A stretch of DNA of 64,000 nt from Bacillota bacterium (GTDB lineage: Bacteria > Bacillota > Clostridia > DSM-8532), in NCBI GenBank assembly GCA_023415825.1, contig JAEZJF010000026.1, positions 62,001 to 126,000 on the forward strand, written 5' to 3'. The notes beneath the pieces were generated by a model. That model did not search any database and was not told the DNA's origin. It saw nothing but the letters and a program-made list of their open reading frames with translations. Below, one piece after another: positions 1 through 9,059 of the stretch. Every line of letters begins with the position of its first letter. The stretch's first letter is position 1. The translations under genes and the position numbers were made by a program.

Positions 1-2
1 TC

Positions 3-125
3 TTATGGGCTATACCTGTAGCCATATGGGCTTTTATTGTTTTTGCGGTTGGGAATATCCTCATGGAAAGATCTACAACCCGTGAAATATTGCAAAGACT
101 TAAGCTGCTGCTGAAAAAAGCATAA
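3..125 (+). CDS. C-terminal end of a membrane protein (partial)
   Basis: An open frame enters from the left edge and stops with TAA at 123-125, nine bases before the Shine-Dalgarno of the next gene. The 40 visible residues are a hydrophobic segment (about residues 1-17) followed by a basic amphipathic tail ending in LLKKA. That shape fits the last helix of a polytopic inner-membrane protein. With a pyruvyl transferase and a glycosyltransferase downstream, a polysaccharide flippase (Wzx/MATE-like) is the natural guess, but too little is visible to prove the family. Confidence 0.5.
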   Translation, partial: LWAIPVAIWAFIVFAVGNILMERSTTREILQRLKLLLKKA

Positions 126-143
126 AATACTTTGGAGGATGCT

Positions 144-1283
144 ATGTCTGAGAAAAAAGCAGGACTGATAACCTTCCATTACGCTCATCATTATGGTGCC
201 CAGCTTCAGGCCTATGCCCTGATGAAGACAGTGGAAGGATTGGGTACTCCTTGTGAAATCATACATTATGTACGGGACGATACCATTTTGGGCAACAAGC
301 TTTTTAAGAAGGGACTTTCACCATATGCCCAGCTTTCCAATCTTCATACCCTGCTTCATCTTTCTGCCTTTAAAAGGAGGTATGAGCGTTTTCAACATTT
401 TGCCCATCACGCGCTTAAGCTGGGAGAACTATTTTATAAGACAAATCAAGAACTCTTTTCAAATCCCCCCCGATACTCCGCTTATCTTTGTGGGAGTGAC
501 CAAATCTGGAACCCGTTGATCTATAAGGAAAAAACCTTTGACCCCGCTTTCTTCTTGGGATTTTCAGAGAGCGGAAAAAGGATTGCTTATGCGCCCAGCT
601 TTGGCATTTCGGCTATACCCGATCCGCTAAAAGAGACCTTAAGAGCTTATCTTGAGAAAATGGACCACCTTTCAGCACGAGAAAGCCAAGGTGAAGCCAT
701 TATCCGTGAAATAGCCGGACGTGAGGCAATCACAGTGCTTGACCCGACTCTTTTGCTATCAGGAGAGGAATGGTCGGAAAAGGCTGTTTCTCCTGAACGA
801 GGCAAGCCCTATCTTTTATGCTATTTTGTGTCGGATGCAACACCCTTTGAACCCTATATCAAAGCATTGTCCGATAAAATGATGCTGGACGTGGTCTATC
901 TGGCCGGATCCAGAAAAGGCATCCCAAGTTATGCAAAGACCGTCTTTGACGCAGGCCCCTGCGAGTTTTTGGGCTATTTTAAGGACGCCGCCTTTGTTTG
1001 CACCAATTCCTTTCATGGTACCGTATTCTCGGTTAATTTCAATAAGAATTTTTACAGTTTTACAACAGGTTCCGGGCATAAAACAGTTAATTCAAGGCTG
1101 TACAGTATTCTTGAATTACTGGATATCAAGGATCGCCTGGTTTCCACAAGCAAAGAAAGCAATACCACGCAGCAAGTCGGATTAGATCTTGGAGACATTG
1201 ATTATCAAAAGGTAACAAGTCTTTTGAATGTAGAGAAAACCAAATCCATTCAATACCTCAAGCAGGCTTTGGCTGATGCCTGA
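144..1283 (+). CDS. Polysaccharide pyruvyl transferase family protein
   Basis: This protein of about 379 residues matches the polysaccharide pyruvyl transferase family, which adds ketal-linked pyruvate to sugars of exopolysaccharides or cell-wall polymers using phosphoenolpyruvate. Visible family marks are the N-terminal glycine-poor Rossmann start (LITFHYAHHYGAQLQAYAL), the CGSDQIWNP motif near residue 115, and the C-terminal TNSFHGTVFSV motif near residue 295. A TTG lies 12 bases upstream in frame, but the ATG at 144 sits 5 bases after GGAGG and is the better start. It follows a membrane-protein tail and precedes two FeS proteins often found beside this enzyme in clostridial capsule clusters. 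The acceptor sugar cannot be told. Confidence 0.85.
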   Translation: MSEKKAGLITFHYAHHYGAQLQAYALMKTVEGLGTPCEIIHYVRDDTILGNKLFKKGLSPYAQLSNLHTLLHLSAFKRRYERFQHFAHHALKLGELFYKTNQELFSNPPRYSAYLCGSDQIWNPLIYKEKTFDPAFFLGFSESGKRIAYAPSFGISAIPDPLKETLRAYLEKMDHLSARESQGEAIIREIAGREAITVLDPTLLLSGEEWSEKAVSPERGKPYLLCYFVSDATPFEPYIKALSDKMMLDVVYLAGSRKGIPSYAKTVFDAGPCEFLGYFKDAAFVCTNSFHGTVFSVNFNKNFYSFTTGSGHKTVNSRLYSILELLDIKDRLVSTSKESNTTQQVGLDLGDIDYQKVTSLLNVEKTKSIQYLKQALADA

Positions 1284-1345
1284 GGTTGCTGAGAATTAAA
1301 ACCAGGATTTCATATTAACGGGTCGAAAATATATGGGGGGATAAT

Positions 1346-2515
1346 ATGTTATGTGAAAAGAGGCAATGCACAGGCTGCCGTGCATGCGAGAGTATATGCG
1401 CCTTTCAGTCCATTACAATGAAAGAGGATGCTGAAGGTTTTTTATATCCGGAAATAGACCCTAAAACTTGTACCCAATGCGGTTTATGTGAAAAAACCTG
1501 CCCTGTGTTGAATGATCCCGTTTTTTCCAAGATTAGTGAGCCTGGTATTTATGCCTGCTGGAGTCATGATGAGGATGTTCGGGGAAAAAGCTCATCGGGT
1601 GGCGTATTTTCGCTTTTAGCCAAAAGGGTGCTTGAAAAGGGTGGGGTAGTCTTCGGTGCAGCCTTTGATAGTAACTATAGGGTTCATCATACATACATAG
1701 AAAATTATAGCGAAATTGATCGCCTCAGAAGATCAAAATATGTCCAAAGCGACACGGAAAAAAGCTTCAAGGAAGCTGAAGCCTTTTTAAAAGCCGGAAG
1801 AGCTGTGCTTTATGTGGGAACACCTTGTCAGGTGGCAGGATTGCAAAGCTACCTTAGAAAACCTTATGAGAACTTGGTCACTTGCAGCTTTGTCTGTTAT
1901 GGCGTACCGTCACCCAAGGTATGGAAAAGCTACTTGAACTACAGAACACCCAATAAAAAGATAAAGGCCATATCCTTCCGTGATAAGGAGAATAGTGGCT
2001 GGCGCAATTATACCATGCGCATGGATTATGACGATGGCTCAAGCTATAGAAAGCTGGCCAATCAGGATGCTTATTTTATCGGATTCGGCAGAAATCTGTT
2101 CAGCAGACCATCCTGCTTTGACTGCCGGTTCCGTTATCAAAACACAAAGAGTGATATAACCCTTGCCGATTTTTGGGGTATTGACAAGCTTCCCGGTATT
2201 GATGTTTCAGATGATAAGGGCGTTTCACTTGTTCTGACCAACACCCAAAAGGGTGAGAATTGGATTGAGATATTGAAGGACAATTTGTTTGTCCAGAAAA
2301 GAACCTTTGAAGAAGCAGCAAGAAGTAACCCAAAGCTGGTTTCATCTGCAAAGCAGCCTCCTTTAAGAGCATTATTTTTCAAGGAATTGGCTGCGGAAGT
2401 TGCATTTGAAAAGCTTGTTCATCGCTATATGCGAAATACGGGGCTAAAGGCCGAGCTTAAAAAAGTCATAAAAAGTATTCTTGGAGAGGAAAGAATTAAA
2501 AAACTCATAGGCTGA
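1346..2515 (+). CDS. Coenzyme F420 hydrogenase/dehydrogenase beta-subunit family FeS protein, copy 1
   Basis: The protein starts with a bacterial ferredoxin-type domain: CTGCRACESIC near residue 8 and CTQCGLCEKTCP near residue 42 supply ligands for two [4Fe-4S] clusters. A FrhB/FdhB-like domain follows, with SSSGGVFSLLA, VGTPCQVAGL and ADFWGID. Proteins of this family in exopolysaccharide loci are usually annotated as F420-type oxidoreductases although the host has no F420 pathway; the true electron acceptor and substrate are unknown. The next gene is a close paralogue of nearly equal length. A GGGGGGAT ribosome site precedes the ATG. Confidence 0.8.
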   Translation: MLCEKRQCTGCRACESICAFQSITMKEDAEGFLYPEIDPKTCTQCGLCEKTCPVLNDPVFSKISEPGIYACWSHDEDVRGKSSSGGVFSLLAKRVLEKGGVVFGAAFDSNYRVHHTYIENYSEIDRLRRSKYVQSDTEKSFKEAEAFLKAGRAVLYVGTPCQVAGLQSYLRKPYENLVTCSFVCYGVPSPKVWKSYLNYRTPNKKIKAISFRDKENSGWRNYTMRMDYDDGSSYRKLANQDAYFIGFGRNLFSRPSCFDCRFRYQNTKSDITLADFWGIDKLPGIDVSDDKGVSLVLTNTQKGENWIEILKDNLFVQKRTFEEAARSNPKLVSSAKQPPLRALFFKELAAEVAFEKLVHRYMRNTGLKAELKKVIKSILGEERIKKLIG

Positions 2516-2640
2516 AAAGGCTTAATCAACATTTACATTTTCACCCATGTCAGGCACATTTACCATTTTCCCGAATAAGAAACGGCATCTCAGAAAAGAA
2601 TGTTATCTATCATCGGGAATCAATAAGTGGGTGAAAGACT

Positions 2641-3816
2641 ATGCTCTGCGACAAAACTCTTTGTACAGGCTGTCGTGCTTGTGAAAACATATGCCCTAAA
2701 AAATCCATTGCAATGAGAGAAGATGAAGAAGGTTTTTTGAGGCCGGAGATAGATGAAAGCCTCTGCAGCCATTGCGGATTGTGTGAAAAAGCCTGTCCTG
2801 TACTGATTGATCCTGATTTCCAAAAGCTTTCGGAGCCTGGTGTTTATGCCTGTTGGAGCCAAGATGAAGAGGTTCGGGAAAAAAGCTCCTCCGGCGGTGT
2901 GTTTTCTCTTTTGGCAAAAGCAGTACTTGATGAGGGCGGTGTGGTATTCGGTGCTGCTTTTGATGAGCAGCTTAGGGTTCAACATACCCATATTGAGGAT
3001 TATTGCCAGATAGACGATCTTCGCAGATCCAAATATGTTCAGAGTGATACTGGAGATAGCTACCAGAAGGTGGAAGCCTTTTTGAAGGCCGGCAGAACTG
3101 TCCTTTTTGTGGGAACGCCCTGTCAGGTGGCTGGACTTAACGGCTATTTTAAAAAGGACTATGATCGCTTAACCACTTGCAGCTTTGCTTGTTATGGTGT
3201 ACCTTCACCAAAGGTATGGCAAAGCTATTTGAGCTACAGACAGAATGAGCACGGAAAAAAAATAAAAACCGTGTCCTTCAGAGATAAACAAGAATCCGAC
3301 TGGTTTAACTGCAATATGCGAATGGTGTTTGAGGATGATTCGGTTGATATTCGTCCCTTAAAGCAGGATGCCTATTATGTTGGATTTGGAAGAAGCCTTT
3401 TCACGAGACCTTCCTGCTTCGATTGCAGGTTCCGTTACACCAATACCAAGGCCGATATAACCCTGGCTGATTTTTGGGGTATTGATAAGCTTGAGGGCTT
3501 TGATGTACCTCTGGACAGAGGGGTATCTCTGGTATTGACCAACTCAAAAAAAGGTGATGATTTGATGGAGAAAATATCTACCACTCTGTTTGTTCAGAAG
3601 AGAACTTTTGACGAGGCAGTAAAATACAATCCCAAATTGGTTTCTTCAGCTCGAATTCCAACAAACCGGGCACGATTTTTTAAAGATTTTAAAAAGGGAG
3701 TCCCCTTTAATAGGCTTGTTCATCGCTATATGAGAAATACAGGTCTGAAGGCAGAAATCAAAAAAAGGATAAAAGCTATTCTAGGCGAGAACATCATTAA
3801 AAAGATAAAAGGGTAG
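2641..3816 (+). CDS. Coenzyme F420 hydrogenase/dehydrogenase beta-subunit family FeS protein, copy 2
   Basis: This is a paralogue of the preceding gene with the same domain order: two ferredoxin clusters (CTGCRACENICP and CSHCGLCEKACP), then the FrhB-like domain with SSSGGVFSLLA and VGTPCQVAGL. The two proteins are alignable along their whole length (389 and 391 residues) and share their C-terminal block HRYMRNTGLKAE, which points to tandem duplication followed by divergence. The gap between the copies is 125 bases with no clear terminator, so co-transcription is likely. The convergent glycosyltransferase stops only 8 bases downstream. Confidence 0.8.
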   Translation: MLCDKTLCTGCRACENICPKKSIAMREDEEGFLRPEIDESLCSHCGLCEKACPVLIDPDFQKLSEPGVYACWSQDEEVREKSSSGGVFSLLAKAVLDEGGVVFGAAFDEQLRVQHTHIEDYCQIDDLRRSKYVQSDTGDSYQKVEAFLKAGRTVLFVGTPCQVAGLNGYFKKDYDRLTTCSFACYGVPSPKVWQSYLSYRQNEHGKKIKTVSFRDKQESDWFNCNMRMVFEDDSVDIRPLKQDAYYVGFGRSLFTRPSCFDCRFRYTNTKADITLADFWGIDKLEGFDVPLDRGVSLVLTNSKKGDDLMEKISTTLFVQKRTFDEAVKYNPKLVSSARIPTNRARFFKDFKKGVPFNRLVHRYMRNTGLKAEIKKRIKAILGENIIKKIKG

Positions 3817-3823
3817 GATTTGC

Positions 3824-4915
3824 CTACCCTTTAGATGTATAAACCTCATAGGTGTCCAGTGCGATTTTGTTGATATTAAACCTGTTTTCAATAGCCATAA
3901 AGGCGTTTTTCTTCAAGTTACCCAAGAGTTCTTTATCTTCCATTACTTTTTGGATCTGGACTGCTGAGCTTTCAGCATTATTATACTCAACCAACACACC
4001 GCATCGGGTTTCATCATTAACGATATCCCTGTTGCCGCCCATATCGGTTGCGATAACCGGCAAACCACTTGCAAGCGCTTCTATGATAAGGAAGCTTAAG
4101 GCTTCGTGCTCGGAGGCGTTAAAATAGAGATCACTTCCGTTAAAGAGTTTTTTAATGTCTGCTCTAAAGCCTGTGAAAAGAATATCGGACTCTAAATTTA
4201 ATGCTTTTACCTGTTTCTGGGTTTCTTCCAGCAAAGGGCCGTCCCCTGCAAGCACACATTTAAAGGACATATTTGTCAGGCTCTTTAAGGCATGAATGGT
4301 TTTTACCAGATAAGCATGTCCTTTGTCATGGGCAAAGCGGGATGCGCATAATATGATGAAATCCTGGTCGCTTATGGAAAGCTCCTGCCTGAGTGTGGAA
4401 GGTTCACTTTTTTTCCAGTATTCCGGGTCAACCCCATTAAAGATGACTTTAATTATTGAGCCCTTGTTTCCGTTATCAATCAGCACCTCTTTACCTTTGT
4501 TGCACACAGCAATGATGCGGAACTGAAAACGGGTCATGATGCGGTTGCACAGCTTTACCAGGGTATTATTACGCATAACGAAGTGATTGGTGTAAACAAC
4601 TTTTATCTTTGGATTAAACAGTCTGGATAATATGGCAATATAGTTTTCCCTCAGATAATGAGTGTGGATCAGGTCGATATGGTTTTCCCTGCAAATACGG
4701 CTAAGCTTATAGGCGGCCACAATATCAAAGGGGTGCTTCATTAATAATCGAAAGGTTTTAACCTGTTTTGCTTCCAGGGTTTCCCTTAAAAGACCGTCCT
4801 CGTTGTATGCAAAGAAAGCATTTATTTTTTTTCGGTCAAGTTTTTCAACAAGGGTCTGGACATATCTTTCAGTTCCGGCTTTACCTGCGTGATTCAATAA
4901 GTAGAGTACATTCAT
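3824..4915 (-). CDS. Glycosyltransferase family 4
   Basis: This is a 363-residue GT-B fold glycosyltransferase. The N-terminal domain starts MNVLYLLNHAGKAGTERYV, with the usual GG/GTE-type donor loop. The C-terminal Rossmann domain has CASRFAHDKGH, the hexosyl binding stretch LAGDGPLLEE and the E-x7-E type motif NASEHEALSFLIIEALA. Family 4 enzymes transfer a sugar from a nucleotide donor with retention of configuration, here most likely onto a lipid-linked polysaccharide intermediate at the inner face of the membrane. It is convergent with the FeS gene pair, so it belongs to a separate transcript from the region upstream of sigG. Confidence 0.85.
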   Translation of the reverse strand: MNVLYLLNHAGKAGTERYVQTLVEKLDRKKINAFFAYNEDGLLRETLEAKQVKTFRLLMKHPFDIVAAYKLSRICRENHIDLIHTHYLRENYIAILSRLFNPKIKVVYTNHFVMRNNTLVKLCNRIMTRFQFRIIAVCNKGKEVLIDNGNKGSIIKVIFNGVDPEYWKKSEPSTLRQELSISDQDFIILCASRFAHDKGHAYLVKTIHALKSLTNMSFKCVLAGDGPLLEETQKQVKALNLESDILFTGFRADIKKLFNGSDLYFNASEHEALSFLIIEALASGLPVIATDMGGNRDIVNDETRCGVLVEYNNAESSAVQIQKVMEDKELLGNLKKNAFMAIENRFNINKIALDTYEVYTSKG

Positions 4916-5185
4916 TTTGCAACTATCTCCTATGAGGATTTTCCTATACTATTATGATATCTCAATTAGATAGAAAGTAAAAGCCGATTTGGACAATCTC
5001 TTCATCTCGTCAATTATTCCCAAATAATACCTCGAAGCGCCATCACCGCTCAATTCGCTGGAAACCGCTTGTCAAGGCTTTTTTAAAATATTTTCATCTT
5101 CAAATTCAGAATAAAACACACCGCCCGGGATAAAAATGTTATCTATACAAAACAGATGATTGTTAAAGAGAGGTGTGTTGATTTG

Positions 5186-5953
5186 ATGAACAAGGTTGAA
5201 ATTTGCGGTGTCAATACATCAAAGCTTCCACTGCTTTCAAGCAGTAAAATGGATGAGCTCTTCAAGAGAATCAAGAAAGGCGACATGGGGGCGCGGGAAG
5301 AATTCATTCAGGGAAATTTAAGGTTGGTATTAAGCGTCATCCAGAGGTTTGGAAACAGAGGAGAAAACGCGGATGATCTTTTTCAGGTGGGATGTATTGG
5401 TCTCATTAAAGCCATCGACAATTTTGATGTGACTCAGAATGTAAAGTTTTCCACTTATGCTGTACCCATGATTATCGGAGAGATCAGAAGGTACTTAAGG
5501 GACAACAATCCGATCCGTGTCAGTAGATCCTTGAAGGATACAGCCTACAAAGCTTTGCAGGCAAGAGACAAGCTTATTGGCAAAGAGTCAAGGGAACCAA
5601 ATGTAACGGATATTGCCAAGGAACTGGGCATCTCCAAAGAAGATGTGGTCATGGCCCTTGATGCTATCCAGGAGCCTATCTCTCTTTTTGAGTCGGTTTA
5701 CCATGACGGAGGAGATGCTATTTATGTCATGGATCAAGTCAAGGATGAAAAAAACAGCGATGACAGGTGGCTGGAAAGTATTTCGATAAGTGAGGCCATG
5801 AGTAAGCTGAGTGAACGTGAGAAAAAAATAGTTGACCTCCGGTTCTTTCAAGGACGAACCCAAATGGAGGTCGCCGACGAAATAGGAATCTCTCAGGCTC
5901 AGGTTTCAAGGCTTGAGAAATCAGCGTTGAAGCATATGCAAAAGTATGTTTAA
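5186..5953 (+). CDS. sigG: RNA polymerase sporulation sigma factor SigG
   Basis: SigG directs late gene expression in the engulfed forespore. The N-terminus MNKVEICGVNTSKLPLL is the SigG signature. Region 2 (NLRLVLSVIQRF, DDLFQVGCIGLIKAIDNFD, FSTYAVPMIIGEIRRYLRD), region 3 and the region 4 helix-turn-helix (TQMEVADEIGISQAQVSRLEK) are complete, and the length of 255 residues is normal. An in-frame ATG lies 30 bases upstream, but the family N-terminus supports 5186, preceded by AGAGGTG. In Bacillus this gene follows spoIIGA-sigE; here polysaccharide genes lie upstream instead, while nrdR follows, an order also common in clostridia. Confidence 0.95.
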   Translation: MNKVEICGVNTSKLPLLSSSKMDELFKRIKKGDMGAREEFIQGNLRLVLSVIQRFGNRGENADDLFQVGCIGLIKAIDNFDVTQNVKFSTYAVPMIIGEIRRYLRDNNPIRVSRSLKDTAYKALQARDKLIGKESREPNVTDIAKELGISKEDVVMALDAIQEPISLFESVYHDGGDAIYVMDQVKDEKNSDDRWLESISISEAMSKLSEREKKIVDLRFFQGRTQMEVADEIGISQAQVSRLEKSALKHMQKYV

Positions 5954-5977
5954 TTGAGAAAATAAATATTGCCGTAA

Positions 5978-6010
5978 TAAAAGGGGAGGGCTTGCCTCCT
6001 CTTTTATTTT
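5978..6010 (+). terminator. Rho-independent terminator after sigG
   Basis: A hairpin with arms AAAAGGGGAGGGC and GCCTCCTCTTTT and a two-base loop is followed by a T-rich run. It separates sigG from nrdR. Confidence 0.85.
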
Positions 6011-6113
6011 ATGGATTCTTATAATTTTCTACAAAATAGAAAAGTAAATGTAACAGAATGACGATAAATAGGTATGATAATATAAATATTGAATAATACG
6101 GAGGATAAAGTCT

Positions 6114-6569
6114 ATGAAATGTCCTTATTGCTCTTTCGAAGAAGACAAGGTGATAGACTCAAGACCCACCGATGAAGGCGCAACTATTCGTAGAAGAAGA
6201 GAGTGTTTAAGCTGCCATAAGCGTTACACGACTTATGAAAAGGTAGAGAGCCTGCCCATTATGGTAATAAAGAAGGATGGTTCAAGGCAGCCCTATGATC
6301 GTGAAAAAGTCAGAAAAGGTATTCTTCGTGCTTGCGAAAAGCGGTCTATCTCCATCAATCAGATTGAGAGTGTACTGGATTCAATTGAGGCGCAGATCAG
6401 CAATTCCCTGGAAAGAGAAGTTACCAGTGAATTTATAGGTGAGCTGGTAATGGATAAGCTGCGGGAATTGGATGAGGTTGCCTATGTGCGGTTTGCCTCT
6501 GTCTATCGCCAATTTAAGGATATTAACACCTTCATGAATGAGCTGAACAAGTTGTTGCTGGATAAATAG
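6114..6569 (+). CDS. nrdR: Transcriptional repressor NrdR
   Basis: NrdR is a zinc-ribbon and ATP-cone repressor that senses ATP/dATP and shuts off ribonucleotide reductase genes. The four-cysteine ribbon MKCPYCSFEEDKVIDSR with CLSCHKRYTTYE occupies residues 1-45, and the ATP-cone begins at VIKKDGSRQPYDREKV near residue 52. Its 151 residues are the normal length. The GGAGG at 6101 fixes the ATG start. No ribonucleotide reductase gene is in the window, so its targets lie elsewhere. Confidence 0.97.
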   Translation: MKCPYCSFEEDKVIDSRPTDEGATIRRRRECLSCHKRYTTYEKVESLPIMVIKKDGSRQPYDREKVRKGILRACEKRSISINQIESVLDSIEAQISNSLEREVTSEFIGELVMDKLRELDEVAYVRFASVYRQFKDINTFMNELNKLLLDK

Positions 6570-6642
6570 GCATAAGAATTTAGTCTCTTTATGTCTGAAT
6601 TTATTTAGCGTATAATGATTGGTAAGGGGTGGAGGTTGGCAT

Positions 6643-7809
6643 TTGGCGAATAATGGCGTAAAGCGCATTAATGATATTATCAAAAGTACACTGAATGTCA
6701 TCGAGCAGAGCAAAGGGGCCATCTTCGAGATATCGGAGAATGCCAGAAAAGAAGTGGCCAATTTGAGAGAAGAGCTGCAACGCCTGAAGCTTGATGTAGA
6801 AAATATAATGACCGAGTGCGGACAGTTCGAAATTAAGGTAGCAAGAAGTCGTCAAAGATTAGCGCTTATTAACCGCAGTTTTAATCAATACTCTGAAGAA
6901 GAAATGAAAGAAGCATATCAGGAGACCAATGAACTAATGGTTCAACTGGCTGTTGCAAGGGAACGGGAAAGCCAAACCATTCTGAGGCGCAATGATGTTG
7001 AACGGCGCTTAAAAAATGCTTTGGAAACTGTAGGGAAAGCAGAGAAATTAGTTGCACAGGTGGGAACAGTTTTTAGCTACTTATCGGGCGATCTGCAGCG
7101 TATTGATGAGCACATGGAGAGTACGGAAAATAAAAGACTTCTTGCTATTCGTATTATAAAGGCCCAGGAGGATGAGCGAAGAAGAATAGCGAGAGACATG
7201 CATGACGGTCCTGCCCAGGCCATGAGTAATGTGGTGCTGAAAGCTGAAATATGTGAAAGAATGGCAGAGGTTGACCTTGATAAAGCAATAACAGAGTTAA
7301 AAAACCTGAAGGAAGTTGTGCGATCTTGCCTCAAGGATGTACGCAGAGTCATCTATGACCTGAGGCCCATGTCCATCGACGACCTTGGGCTAAAGCCAAC
7401 TCTGCAGAAATACATTGAGAACTTTAGTCAACAGCACGGAATCCAGATAGAATTGAGAATCTGGGGTGAGATTAATAGAGTCAAAGACAGCAACATTATC
7501 TTAACTGTTTTTCGTGTTGTTCAGGAGTGTCTCAATAATATCCGAAAGCACGCCAATGCGACCTTTGCTTGTGTCCAACTGGAATGTGCTGACATGTCCT
7601 TGACCTTAAGAATAAAGGATGATGGTGATGGATTTGATGTTTCATCATTAAATGAATTCAATCGTGATGAAATTGGAGGATTTGGTGTCTTTGGTATGAA
7701 AGAGCGCGTTGAATTATTGGATGGAACTTTCTCAATTGAATCCTCATTGGGTTTAGGAACCACAGTGAGAGTTCAAATGCCATATAAACTTCAGGGGGTT
7801 ATTGCTTAA
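6643..7809 (+). CDS. DegS-type sensor histidine kinase
   Basis: This is a soluble kinase with no membrane segment. Residues about 1-165 are a long coiled coil like the DegS sensor domain. The HisKA_3 dimerisation motif RIARDMHDGPAQAMSNV (phospho-accepting His) lies near residue 190, and a HATPase domain with DDGDGFD and GGFGVFGMKERVELL follows. It phosphorylates the response regulator whose ATG overlaps its stop. The TTG at 6643 is 7 bases after GGAGG and is preferred to an upstream TTG at 6619 that would translate through the ribosome site. A TATAAT at 6611-6616 is a plausible -10. The position just before the Tad pilus genes suggests control of pilus expression. Confidence 0.85.
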   Translation: MANNGVKRINDIIKSTLNVIEQSKGAIFEISENARKEVANLREELQRLKLDVENIMTECGQFEIKVARSRQRLALINRSFNQYSEEEMKEAYQETNELMVQLAVARERESQTILRRNDVERRLKNALETVGKAEKLVAQVGTVFSYLSGDLQRIDEHMESTENKRLLAIRIIKAQEDERRRIARDMHDGPAQAMSNVVLKAEICERMAEVDLDKAITELKNLKEVVRSCLKDVRRVIYDLRPMSIDDLGLKPTLQKYIENFSQQHGIQIELRIWGEINRVKDSNIILTVFRVVQECLNNIRKHANATFACVQLECADMSLTLRIKDDGDGFDVSSLNEFNRDEIGGFGVFGMKERVELLDGTFSIESSLGLGTTVRVQMPYKLQGVIA

Positions 7810-8453
7810 TGGAAACTATCAAAGTTATGATAGCAGAAGATCATTCCATGATCCGGGAAGGGCTTAAGCAGCTTCTCGAATTGGAGCCGGATATCAGGGT
7901 TTCGGCTGGCTTTTCTGATGGGAAGTCGGCTGTTGATCAATTTCTTGAAGTAAAACCCGATGTTGTTCTAATGGACATCAATATGCCGATACTTAATGGC
8001 CTTGAAGCTTTGGAGAGGATTAAGGCTTTGGACAGCTCTGCCAAAGTAGTGATGCTTACCATCCATCAGGATAGGGAGTACCTACTAAAAGCATTGGAAT
8101 TAGGAGCCTTGGGCTATATTCTCAAGGACGCTGATTCCAAGGTGCTCATTGAAGCCGTAAGAAGTGTCAATAGCGGTCAGACCTATATACAGCCCAGTAT
8201 GGCTCGAGAACTGGTTAATGAATATAAACGTATAAAAAATGGCAGTGACGACCCTCAAAGTCTATTAACCGACAGGGAAATCGAGGTTCTCAGACTTCTG
8301 TCCAAAGGTATGCTCAACAAAGAAATTGCAAGCGCTCTTTTCATCAGTGAGAAAACAGTCAAAAACCACATTTCAAGTATCTTCCGCAAGCTTGACGTGC
8401 AGGACAGAACCCAGGCTGCCGTCTACGCTATCAAGAACAGGATCGCCGATTGA
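7809..8453 (+). CDS. NarL/DegU-family response regulator
   Basis: The receiver domain (residues 1-125) carries the acidic pocket AEDHS, the phospho-acceptor Asp in VVLMDINMP and the Lys in ILKDAD. A LuxR-type helix-turn-helix follows (LTDREIEVLRLLSKGMLNKEIA, then EKTVKNHISSIFRKL, counted as two pieces). The ATG overlaps the stop of the kinase gene by one base, so the pair is translationally coupled. It is the likely DNA-binding output of the DegS-like kinase. The Flp pilin gene starts 150 bases downstream and is a candidate target. Confidence 0.9.
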   Translation: METIKVMIAEDHSMIREGLKQLLELEPDIRVSAGFSDGKSAVDQFLEVKPDVVLMDINMPILNGLEALERIKALDSSAKVVMLTIHQDREYLLKALELGALGYILKDADSKVLIEAVRSVNSGQTYIQPSMARELVNEYKRIKNGSDDPQSLLTDREIEVLRLLSKGMLNKEIASALFISEKTVKNHISSIFRKLDVQDRTQAAVYAIKNRIAD

Positions 8454-8600
8454 TAGGCCCTAGGTCCTAAGCGATTCTGCATCCTTAAGCCCTTCTAAAA
8501 TGTGATCAATGACCGATATGAAGCACCTTATCCCCCCTGTATAATGAGAACATAAGGTTGCCTGACCGAACAGGCGAAATCAGAACAGGGGGTTTATTTT

Positions 8601-8801
8601 ATGAGTACTATTATGAATTTCTTATCACAAATCAGGACCAGTAAAAAGGGACAGGGCATGGTTGAGTATGGACTCATCATCGGGTTGATCGCTATTGTCG
8701 TTATTGGCTTATTAGCAGCAATGGGTACTGGTGTAGGAGATATCTTTGAAAAGATTACAGGTGAATTAGCTAAAGCAACACCTGCACCTGTAGCTCCCTA
8801 A
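8601..8801 (+). CDS. flp: Flp/Fap type IVb pilin
   Basis: This is the major subunit of a Tad pilus. The 66-residue prepilin has a short basic leader, the class III cleavage motif KKG before QGMVEYGLIIG (Glu at +5, Tyr at +6), then a single hydrophobic helix of about 20 residues and a Pro/Ala-rich tail. Cleavage would be by a TadV/CpaA-type peptidase, which is not in this window. CAGGGGG precedes the ATG, and a TATAAT at 8540-8545 may be its -10 box. A terminator directly follows, so the pilin is probably made from a short abundant transcript with partial read-through to the assembly genes. Confidence 0.93.
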   Translation: MSTIMNFLSQIRTSKKGQGMVEYGLIIGLIAIVVIGLLAAMGTGVGDIFEKITGELAKATPAPVAP

Positions 8802-8847
8802 TTAAATCATCAAAGCGTCATTAAATACTTTATTCTTGTGTAATGTC

Positions 8848-8876
8848 GCCCCTGTATTTGCAGGGGCATATTTTTT
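8848..8876 (+). terminator. Terminator after the pilin gene
   Basis: GCCCCTG pairs with CAGGGGC around a six-base loop and is followed by ATATTTTTT. It lies between the pilin and tadE and could set the excess of pilin over assembly proteins. Confidence 0.85.
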
Positions 8877-9059
8877 AAAAGTTAGGAGCCTAGGCTTATC
8901 ACGTAGATTTTCCTTAGGTTTTCTTTATTCGCAGAATGCTTTCCGGCTAAGGAACACGTGGAGCAAAATGATAGAAAAGCTTAGGAAAGTCAAGAGAACA
9001 GGTGCGTTTCAGAAAGTGAACACCACTAAACTGTGGAAATTTAGGAGGGGTAAGATATT

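Noticed and set aside
253..519. 88-codon plus-strand frame inside the pyruvyl transferase gene
   Set aside because: It is out of frame with clear family motifs and has no ribosome site.
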